In this document: positions 55,530 to 64,000 of the stretch, in pieces
Position numbering within the stretch: the first letter of the stretch is position 1
Layout of the letters: every line of letters starts with the position of its first letter
Origin: Rhodamnia argentea
Lineage: Eukaryota > Streptophyta > Magnoliopsida > Myrtales > Myrtaceae
NCBI RefSeq assembly: GCF_020921035.1
Contig: NC_063151.1
Location: 29,580,934 to 29,644,933 of the forward strand
Length of the DNA stretch: 64,000 nt
Reading direction: 5' to 3'
The notes under the pieces: model-generated
What the model was told of the DNA's origin: nothing
The model's database searches: none
The model's input: the letters and a program-made list of their open reading frames with translations, nothing else
Program-made: the position numbers and the translations under genes

Positions 55530-56649
55530 GAGCTTGTTTGGTAATGTTTCTGTTCTTCGGAACAAAAAACAATCAGAAACATGTTTGGTGATGTAAATAA
55601 TTTTGATTTTGATTCTGTTCTCGAGAACACTTTTGGACCAAAAATAAGAAACAAAAAAAAAAAAATTTTTTAAAAAAAAAAAACACTTTTGAGAATTAAA
55701 AAGGTAACGATAGTCTTCTTTCACTTTTATCGAGGGCTCGCGAGGCGTGGGCCAAGTCAGCCCGACTCGGTCCGGATAATTTTTTTTAATGAAAATTTCG
55801 GACAAAAAAATAAAAAAAATATTAAAAAATCCAAAAAATGAAAAATTCATAAAAAATATATTTAAAAAATTAGAAAAAATCAGAAGAAATTTCAAAAATT
55901 CCAAAAAAATCTCAAAAACTAGGAGAAGTGTCATTTCAATTGGGCAATCCTATTTTTGACGATTTTACCTTTCGATTTCTTTCAAATGACGATTTTGCCC
56001 CTCATGGACAAATTATTCCAAAAAATCCCAAAAATTTCAAAAAAAAATCTCAAAAAGTAGGAAATGTGTCCATTCAATTGGCCAATCTTTTTTTGGCGAT
56101 TTTACCTCTCGATTTTTCCTAAGCCTTGTCTGATTTGTTATTGGAGTATCATGCTACATCGGTGACCATTCGCATGGTACACAAGGGTAAAACTGAGCCA
56201 TCTATATGGCAGAGGTGGATTTTATTTATTCTGAGTAACAAAAGATAATCAAAGTCACCTCTTTCATCCTTGGCATATGCATAGCCTCAAAAGAAGTATG
56301 GGAAAATAATAATTTTAACGTATTATCCTTCCAATGAACAAATCTAAAGCATCCCTATTTTGACCAAAAAGATGTCATGGTGCAAGAGAATCGCAATTGT
56401 GGGGTTTGAGGAAAGTCATCAAATGTGATTATGTAATTATTTTATTAAAATGACAAATAAAGAAGAAAAATGATTTCCCATAACATAAAATTTGTGCAGT
56501 TACTAAACGCGTTTGCGTTTCGGGCATAAAAATTTTATGCGGTTACCAAACGCATTTTGATTCTCTAAAACTCATTTAGGCAACAAAATAAAAAAATTGA
56601 TTCTAATTAGAATCACTTTTTTAGAATAGAGCCGTTATCAAACAGACCC
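55530..56649. mobile_element. TTA-flanked DNA element (Harbinger-like), 1.1 kb
   Basis: Between TTA at 55527-55529 and 56650-56652. The left end GAGCTTGTTTGGTAATGTTTC and the right end (complement GGGTCTGTTTGATAACGGCTC) are inverted. Both are followed by TCT-containing words (CTGTTCT/CTATTCT). The inside is very A-rich and includes a local tandem duplication. No coding frame of interest. Related to the LOG intron 2 insert. Confidence 0.6.
55893..56117 (+). repeat. Local tandem duplication, period about 138 bp
   Basis: The unit at 55893-55981 (aaaatctcaaaaactaggag … caattgggcaatcc … gacgattttacctttcg) recurs at 56031-56117 (aaatctcaaaaagtaggaaa … caattggccaatct … gcgattttacctctcg). About 85% alike by eye, so the duplication is not very recent. 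Confidence 0.65.
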
Positions 56650-57811
56650 TTAATTTTTCTAATTATCCTTTGTACAAGAAAATGCATAGGATTGAAATAA
56701 ATTCAAGTTTGCTTAATGGCGGGGTCAAAATTGTTCTCGTGCTCTGCACAGCACGAGGGAGCATCGGGTCTAGCTTCTACTCAAGAGTCGGATCGAAGCG
56801 ATCAGGTTTCCATTGCAAGGCAAGAACATACCCATGAATTGGGAGTTGGTGTCTTAATATGTTCACTAATTTTGAAATGCATGGCACGCGGTTAATGTTC
56901 TCTTCACGGTATTGAACTTAAAATATAATATATGTATCATTGATGTGGTAAAATCATAACATATTCCAAACATATCATAAGATTTTCTCGTCAACTGTTA
57001 AACTGTGTTCATGAATAACATTAGATGAATCAAAACAGTGTAGACTTATTTATTATCTTCTTTTTTTTAAAAAAATTTACCTATTAAACATCAACACCTC
57101 TTATCTTCGGTACTTCCCAGTAAGACAGGTCTTGTGCTATAGATATGTTTTTCTCTTCATGTTCATGGTAAAGGTGTCCCAAATCTGATAAACGGATTTT
57201 ATTTGCTGCAAATGTGTGTGAATATGATAAAACGATTTTACTTGTGGTCAGTTTGTATATACATGACATTAAAATAACATTTTCACACGTTTAGAACATC
57301 AAACTATGGTCTTTAACACGATGTTTAATTTTTTTAAAATTTTGGTTTCTTTTGTCCCGATTTCAATTTTTCGAAATCGGAAATCACGGCGCCCGGAAAC
57401 CGATCCCGCAACCGATGAACCTGCTGCACGTCGTCGTGTCAAGTCAATCGGTAATCAGACAAAGATGATGAACGGAGATTAGCGGAGGCCCCAAGCTCCG
57501 CTCCGAATCCGTCAAGTCCTTGCTGCAATCACAGCCGTCCGAACCCGCGGTCGCCCCTAACGAACGGTGTACCGAGCTTCGTCGTTTTGATCTCCTACGC
57601 ACCAACCTACATTTTCCAGCGACCGCAACAGAAGCCAGGAACCGCACCCTGCCCACTCTCTCTCTCTCTCTCCAGCCCTCTGAAAAAGTCACCGCAAGCC
57701 TCTCTCACCACTCGGCAATGGCGACCTTGGAGCTGATCTTTTAGTTCAATTCCGGAAATTGCAGCGGCTTCCCTTTTCGTTTCTGCAACATATTTTGGTT
57801 TCTTGGTGAAA
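56650..57811. other. Intergenic region and DUF760 gene promoter
   Basis: AT-rich up to 57340, nothing recognised. 57380-57811 is GC-richer with a TC run (57657-57673), and is likely the core promoter and 5' UTR of the next gene. Confidence 0.45.
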
Positions 57812-60800
57812 ATGACTTCTTTGGCTGCAAAACCCTCCTTCGTACTTTTCTCCCACGTATCATCCTCTATGTCGTCATTGTCATCATCATCATCATCTTC
57901 TTCTGCTTCTTCTACTTCTTTTGCATACGAGCCTCTTTCCTTCGCTCCGATTAGCACTGCTAGGAAGGAGCGAAATGGTTGCAGTGGCAACCGAAGGAGA
58001 CCTTCTTTGAGAATTGCCGCTTACGATTCTTCCAAGGGCGACAACTCTAATGGCACCAATGGCGACTCTAAAGCACCTAACGGCACTCTGGTACACTTCC
58101 CCTCCCCCCACTCTCTCTCATCCTTATGCCCGACTCATTGGGTAGTGTTTGATTAGCTGTGAATTGCGAGTGTCGATATTGGGACTCTGCTGGTTAGCAT
58201 CGGTTGTAGTTATTCGACCGATTGTTCAACTGCTCACAGTAATTGGTGGGGAATTACGGATTTGCTTCTTAAGATAGGTACATTCGGATGCTAGATTTGA
58301 TTCCAATCTAGAAACCCGCCTGTCGCCGTGAAGTACTGTCTTTTTCATCTGCATTTTTGGCAAGCCGAATGGTGATACAATTTGTCGGGCGTACCACCAG
58401 GCACTCGGCCTAGTGGCGTGGCACGGGTTTGGACTTTGGAGGTGCATGGAATAGGACATGTTCGGGGTTTTAATCCCGGCAAACTTGGTGCAAGTTTGAC
58501 ATATGAGGAAGAAAAAGTTAATCGAGAAGGGGATGTTGGAGCCCGTGGTTCCCGGATAATCGTGAACCTAAACCCACTTGGCAGTTAGCAGGTTGGTTAG
58601 GACTCAATTTGTGAACATCGCGGAAATTTGATGATTTGCAGGTTGTGCTGACTATAGCAACATTGCGAACAATGGTTGCTTTATTGTATATATGTCCAGT
58701 ATCCATCGACCTTCTGATCTCCATATACAACCAAATCGAAAGTGAAAATATTCGAAGGTTTCAAGCTGATAAGTGGCTGTAGGGCCTATCTCTATTTCAA
58801 TTTTCGTAGCTTAGTCTCAACAATATTCCATTGAGGTGTTGGTGTTATGCTTGCCCTCCTCTTCTATAGTCACATTTCATGGGTCTCCTGTAGTTATGTC
58901 ATCACAAAAGTTGTTTTTAGCTGTGCAGTCAGGAAGAGTTGTCTAAACCCGTGAATGTATAGTCATACGATGTCTGACACATCTTCCTTATGTGAAGTCA
59001 AAAAGCAGGAAAGATCTTCTTCTGGAGTATGTCAAGAATGTGCAACCAGAATTCATGGAGCTGTTTGTCAAAAAAGCTCCGCAGCAGGTTTGACTATTCT
59101 CCTGTATTTCGACTTGTATTTATTTTTGTCTTAGGACAGAAAAAAGTGAAAGAATAGGCTAGTTGTTTAATTGCTCTATTTGTATGGTTCTGTTCTTAGG
59201 TAGTCGATGCTATGAGACAAACTGTCACAAATATGATTGGCACACTACCTCCCCAATTTTTTGCGGTGACTGTGACTACTGTGAGTGATTCTGAGGAACT
59301 TAACAGGATATAATTGTTGATATGCTACCCCCTAGTGGTATCTTATTTTTGGTTTTCTCTCTCAGGTTGCTGAAAATCTTGCTCAGCTCATGTATAGTGT
59401 TCTGATGACTGGATACATGTTTCGGAATGTACAATACCGCCTAGAACTACAACAGAGCTTGGATCAGGTTGCTCTCCACGAAAAGCCAGATAAAAAGGTA
59501 ATCTTTCTCTTTTTTTAAATTGGACTGCCAGAACTTATCAAATTGCCAGTTGTCAAGGATGTTTTTGATGATTCACTGCTCCTGCTATTTGAGCATAAAA
59601 GCAGCAATAATAGCTTTGAATGTATAGGACGATAACACGAGCTTAGCTTCAGGAACATATGTGAGGAGTCCAAATGCTTGCTTGTGGTTTGCTTTACTTA
59701 AGCAGTAGCCCATTAGAGTTTACCATGTCGTGTTTAGCGAAGATATAAGACAGATAACATGCTGAGGCAAATCTCTGCTTTTGTCGGTCAATGTGTAGTC
59801 CTTGAGTTTAGTTGTGTTTGTATGCTAAGTATTGCTCTGTGGGTAAAATAGTTGGTTCATTTTATTTTTCACTAAGTGAAAAAAATAAGAGAAGAAAAGT
59901 GAAGTTTGTCCATTGTAAAGTAGTTACTTCTGATTCCAAAGCATGTCTACTATGTTGATAATAATGATGCCCACTGAAGGGATCGAAATAGGATAAAGGA
60001 ACTAGATATCAACTTATACTGGCCAAATATTGTACTCTTATAGCTAGTTCATACTGTCAAGCTAACTCTATGTGCATGATATCCTTGCGATGCTTTCTTT
60101 CTGGAGAAGTATTTAATGGTGTGTTTGACCTCATTCCTGTTAAATGAAGGCGTATTATAAAGATCTCAGCTTCACACAGTGGCTGATCATATTGGAATTC
60201 ATATGTAGCCATAGATTTGAACATTACGCAGATATACCTTTGCTTCCGATAACTAATGATATCTATAGCATCTGCTTTAAGGCATGCTCTAGCATGAACA
60301 AAATCCTACAGTGGCTGATCATGTTGGAATCCCATATTTAGCCATAGATTTGACTTTTTGAGTATTCTGTGGATATAGCAGTGTTTGCGATTTTTCTTAA
60401 GTGATTATATGTATGTATCATGGGTACTCTTATAGATAGCATCTGCTCTAAGGCGAGCTTGAATACCAGCAAAATTGTGCTGGGAATGGTCCAATGGAGC
60501 CTGAAAGAAATATGTGAGCTGGTGATATTTGGGGTCTCGTTCTCATTTTTGCATAAGCAGCTTGATCTTGCAACATCGGAAACTTGACATAGTTGTGGGA
60601 TTGGTTGGTATTGCCAGTTCCATTTCTTTGCTAAATGAGTTAATCGCATTTCAGGATGCTCCGGATTATGCACCGGGTACAGAAAAAAAGGTGTCAGGCG
60701 AAGTGATCAGGTGGAATAATGTGTCTGGCCCTGAGAAAATTGATGCTGTGAAATACATTGAGTTACTTGAAGCAGAAATTGAGGAATTGAATCAGCAAAT

Positions 60801-61689
60801 AGGTAGAACAACCAATGGACAAAATGAATTGTTGGAATATCTCAAAACTCTCGAACCACAGAATCTTAAGGTGAGTTTGTCCCGTTACTTTTCTTCATTT
60901 TCTCTGAGGTGCCTGATTTGCTACTTTGATTGACGGTTGTTAGTTAGTGCTTCACCTACTTCCTTGATTTTTGTGTGCTTTCATGAATGATTACATGTTA
61001 TGGTTATGTTGTGCCACTGCTTCTTAGATAGGCCTGCCTTGGCTGTTCCAGTGCCATCTTCAAATCGTTACCTTTTATTCATAAATTTGCAGGAGTTGAC
61101 CAGTAGTGCGGGTGAGGATGCTATCCTTGCCATGAACACCTTTATAAAGCGGCTTCTTGCCGTCTCTGATCCTGGTCAAATGAAGGTTAGTTTAATAATT
61201 AGCTTTGCTTTTCCCCCATTTTGATATATCTTGTAATGCAGGCCGTGAAACCGAGGATTGTCCTTTTTTCCTTCAGTGATATAGCATTGCACCATTCAGC
61301 CTGGTTTTCTCAATGACTGTCATGTTACCAATCATACTATACAGCAAATTATGTCTGCAAGGAGAATAATTTGACCTTAGATACAATCTTCAGTTGTTTA
61401 TGTGCTGAAAACATTGTCCATATAGTTTATTCATATGTCCGGTATCTTGATCAATAGCAAGTATTTATAAGACCGATTCCCTTGTCTTGATGATGAATAT
61501 GACTATACTTACAATCCGTGCTTACAGACAACAGTGTCGGAGACAAGTGCACCAGAACTTGCCAAGCTTCTATACTGGCTAATGGTTGTGGGCTATGGCA
61601 TACGGAATATCGAGGTTCGTTTTGATATGGAAAGAGTATTAGGAACTTCTCCCAAGCTCGCAGAGTTGCCTCCTGGTGAGAACATCTAA
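57812..61689 (+). CDS. DUF760 plastid protein (At2g14910-like)
   Basis: Seven exons fit: 57812-58090, 58998-59087, 59200-59280, 59366-59497, 60655-60870, 61093-61185 and 61528-61689. All are in phase 0 and give 1,053 nt, 350 residues. The first 90 residues are a Ser-rich transit peptide (a microsatellite-coded Ser run) with little acidity. The DUF760 body follows: SRKDLLLEYVKNVQPEFMEL, VVDAMRQTVTNMIGTLPPQF, NLAQLMYSVLMTGYMFRNVQ, APGTEKKVSGEVIRWNNVSG, VKYIELLEAEIEELNQQI (coiled coil), AGEDAILAMNTFIKRLL, then LLYWLMVVGYGIRNIEVRFD and the terminal LAELPPGENI. Relatives include At2g14910 and the UV-B-induced At3g17800; they are plastid proteins of uncertain function. Start chosen as the first ATG in frame with the transit peptide. 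Intron 1 holds a SINE-like repeat and intron 4 a local duplication. Looks functional. Confidence 0.9.
58385..58615 (+). mobile_element. tRNA-derived SINE in DUF760 intron 1
   Basis: CTCGGCCTAGTGGCGTGG (about 58404-58421) matches a pol III box A. GGGGTTTTAATCCCGGC (58464-58480) matches box B at the usual spacing. The layout resembles plant Au-like SINEs (…GGCCTAGTGG…GGTTCGAATCC…). The 3' end is not certain, with no clear poly-T or target duplication. Confidence 0.5.
60176..60475 (+). repeat. Imperfect direct duplication in DUF760 intron 4
   Basis: The line agtggctgatcatattgga … agccatagatttga (60179-60220) recurs at 60312-60352. The following line atagcatctgctttaaggc (60265-) recurs at about 60437 (atagcatctgctctaaggc). 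Two decayed tandem units of about 135-170 bp. Confidence 0.6.
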
Positions 61690-62523
61690 TGCCCATCCGA
61701 ACGGCAAATTGCAAGGTTTCTAAGGAGCTGGAAGTCATACTATTTTCCGGGGCGATCATGTGAAGATTTTGCTTCCTCCATGGAGAGCTTTTCTTTGCAC
61801 CGAGAAAGCAGTCTCAGGCTTAAAGAAAACCTAAAATGTCGATACATCTAAGTGCTAACAGTGCTACAGGCGCACCTGCAAGTCTTTATTGGTATGTTCA
61901 ATAAGATTATGAAAATTACGGCATTCTCGGTTATCTATCTACTTTTCTCATATCAAGTGAAGCATCCTCTGATGTGTCATCTGATAACCCCGAACCCTGT
62001 ATATGATTTATGGAAAGCTTCGTGGCTTTGTGAATGAAGATCCAGACGTGCTCCCACTATTTTCGAGCTTTTGTAGGATGTGTTAACATCTGATTCGTGG
62101 TAGTAAAGGCTTCTCATATATAAGAATACGGTGAAGAGATTTGACAGTAGTTACGCAGAGGACAAGGCAACTGTTCTGAGAAGTAAACCAGGCTAACGAT
62201 CAATGACTTTTTACGTGCTTAATTGATCTACGAACTTCTTGAAGTCCAACGCGGGTTAAAGGATCCACGTTTTTATCGTGTGAACAGAGGAGAAAGAAGC
62301 AATGTTGTAGTTCTTCGGAATTCTCGTACCTGGATCACTCCAACTATTTTCAGCCTAGAAGACCCAACATAGAAAGACCAAAATCGGCTGAGCAAACTCT
62401 GATCGCAGAGTACGCTCATCTTCTTCTTCGAAATGAACGTCGACCCTATTAAATTCATCACGGGGGCAACTCGGATTTCGCCTTCTTCAAACGTCAAGCT
62501 AAGTCTCGGAAGAATTCGCAGCA
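61690..62523. other. Spacer between DUF760 gene and BAHD pseudogene
   Basis: 3' UTR and flank of the upstream gene, then about 100 bp of probable former BAHD 5' leader (62430-62523). No other feature recognised. Confidence 0.45.
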
Positions 62524-63900
62524 ATGGAGGTCGAGATCATTTCCAAAGAGCTTGTCAAGCCATCTTCCCCCATGCCGGCTCATCTCCGGACTTACGGGCT
62601 CTCCCTCCTGGACTCGCTCGTCCCCGCCGCCCACATCCCCATGATCCTCTTCTACGACCGCCCAACTGCTTTCTCCACAGACGAAGCCCTGCGATGCCTC
62701 AAGCGATCCCCCTCCCAGGCCCTGCCGGAATTTCACCCGTTTGCTGGCAAGATCAAGGACGACCTCTATATCGACTGCAACGACGACGGCTTCTACTATG
62801 CTTAGGCCAAGGTCGACTGCTCTCTCTACGATGTCCTCGTGCGGTCCGATGCGAAAGTCATCCGCAAGCTCCTCCCGGACGAGCCTTCTCAGTTGGAATC
62901 ATCGAGCAGCGACGGAAATGGCATTCACGTCATCATGGTCCAGGTGAACGTGTTCGAGTGCGGGGGGATTGCCCTCGGCACCTACCTCTCCCACAAGATC
63001 ATCGACAGCCCGACTTGCATGACCTGCTGAAGGCCTGGTCCGCTGCCGCACGCGGAGCTGCTGGAGAAGTCACCTGAAGTTTCATCGCTCTGTCACTGTT
63101 CCCGCAGAGTGAGTTGGTCCCGAGTGACTACATGCTCGGGATCTGGCCGGCGCAGCTGAAATTCGGCACCTGCACGACCAAGCTCTTCATCTTCGATGCC
63201 ACTGCCATTGCAGCAATCAAGTCCGCAGCGGCGCACCGTCACTGGTGGCACACCTGACGCGGATCGAGGCAGTCTCAGCCTTCATATGGGGGTGCTGCAT
63301 CGCCACCACTGAGGCCTGCCAGAACGGCGCACGCCAGCCTTCCATGCTCTCCCACATGATAAACCTCTGGAGCAAGAACAAGAGCTCGGCGGCAGCACTG
63401 CTGGAGCACGTGATCGGGAACCTGATCTGGTTCATGACGGCGAGATCCGAGCCAGAGTCAGAAAGGAATCTCCAATCCCTCACGAGCGCGCTCCGAGAGT
63501 CGCTCCTAATGCTGAATGTCGAGTTCTTCGAGGGATTGGCCGGCGAGGAGGGGGTGTCTCAGGTGTGCGAGTTCCTGGAGGAGATGAGCGAGGCGTACGG
63601 GGATGAGGGGGCGGACCACTTCGGCTTCAGTAGCCTGTTCAACATGGGGGTTTATAAGGCCGATTTCGGGTGGGGCAAGCCAGTGCGGTTCAGCCCAAGC
63701 GGGATCAACCTGCCGGTTTATCAGAACGTGGTGTTCCTGATCGAGACGAGGAGAGGGGACGGGATTGAGGCGTGGGTCACGCTGGGCGATGAGGACATGG
63801 CCGTGCTCCAGCACGACGGCGAGCTTCTCTCGTGTGCTTCCGTCGAGCCAGAGCCCTCTCCCAGCTCAGTAGATGATCGGAGATCGTCTCTCTCCTGTCC
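62524..63900 (+). pseudogene. BAHD acyltransferase pseudogene (vinorine synthase-like)
   Basis: BAHD enzymes move acyl groups from CoA thioesters to alcohols or amines. The intronless copy begins MEVEIISKELVKPSSPMPAH and LSLLDSLVPAAHIPMILFY, reaching LPEFHPFAGKIKDDLYIDC. It keeps the catalytic HxxxD (SHKIIDSPT) and the structural DFGWG motif (VYKADFGWGKPVRFSPSG). At least four lesions break it: TAG at 62803-62805 (codon 94); a one-base loss just after IIDSP (about 63012), where LHDLLKAWSAAARG continues in another frame; a TGA before SFIALSLFPQ (about 63076); and another frame change near 63235, where AHLTRIEAVSAFIWGCC resumes. The last 225 codons are open. The start fits clade III (vinorine synthase-like) members. 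Both motifs surviving suggests fairly recent loss. Confidence 0.9.
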
Positions 63901-64000
63901 TGCTCGTTTGGAATACGAATAAGAGCCATTTTATTCGAAATGTCGTTCGTTTGGCGCTCTTGAACTTGCTGCTGTCCGTTTGCATTGGGGAGCTCACTTT

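Noticed and set aside
60529-60654. In-frame upstream extension of the DUF760 exon 5
   Set aside because: It lies upstream of a good splice acceptor (gcatttcag) and the preceding exon joins in phase; the extra codons have no family similarity.
62433-63077. 214-codon frame overlapping the BAHD pseudogene
   Set aside because: It is mostly an out-of-frame reading of the BAHD copy; only its last 20 or so residues coincide with the true BAHD frame after a frameshift.

Overview
This is plant nuclear DNA from a dicot, with AT-rich intergenic sequence. Its genes are intron-rich with GT-AG introns, and two encode proteins with plastid transit peptides. The families found (LOG, ESV1, DWA2/EIPR1, POP1, DUF630/632, DUF760, BAHD) all belong to land plants. 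The style of the repeats suggests a woody rosid, possibly Myrtales, but no sequence here settles that.

Layout. 1-9 kb is a repeat-rich zone holding a Mutator-like element that carries a piece of a PPR gene, a fragment of an amidase gene, and hAT-like debris. 9.1-11.4 kb is a complete LOG cytokinin-activating gene (+). 11.4-17 kb is mostly repeats and includes a first copy of an FtsH-derived duplicated segment. 17.3-22.4 kb is a complete POP1 gene for RNase P/MRP (+). 23.1-25.2 kb is a decayed FtsH1/FtsH5-type plastid protease gene (+), split by a MITE. 25.5-28.9 kb is a DUF630/DUF632 gene (-) whose first exon changes reading frame. 29.5-34.5 kb is a run of five long-inverted-repeat DNA elements. 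34.6-34.9 kb is a small seed-maturation-like gene under ABA-type promoter motifs, cut by one in-frame stop. 35.0-37.2 kb is a two-exon membrane-anchored DUF7796-type gene (-). 37.6-38.8 kb is another Mutator-like element with a 9-bp target duplication. 39.7-46.2 kb is a 13-exon WD40 gene of the DWA2/EIPR1 family (+). 49.4-55.0 kb is an 11-exon ESV1 starch-turnover gene (+). 57.8-61.7 kb is a seven-exon DUF760 plastid gene (+). 62.5-63.9 kb is a BAHD acyltransferase pseudogene (+).

The genes do not form a pathway; they are independently transcribed housekeeping and plant-specific genes. All exon chains given for LOG, POP1, DUF7796, DWA2, ESV1 and DUF760 were checked for splice phase and add up to whole codons. 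The DUF630/632 gene is the one that does not, being one base short in exon 1.

The main novelty is the mobile layer. At least ten elements have long or recognisable inverted ends, three show near-perfect 9-bp target duplications, and several share a GC-rich core. At least one has captured host coding sequence (a CRR22-like PPR gene, antisense). An amidase exon and an unidentified coding-like segment lie in similar settings. There is no protein-coding transposase in the window, so these are non-autonomous elements.
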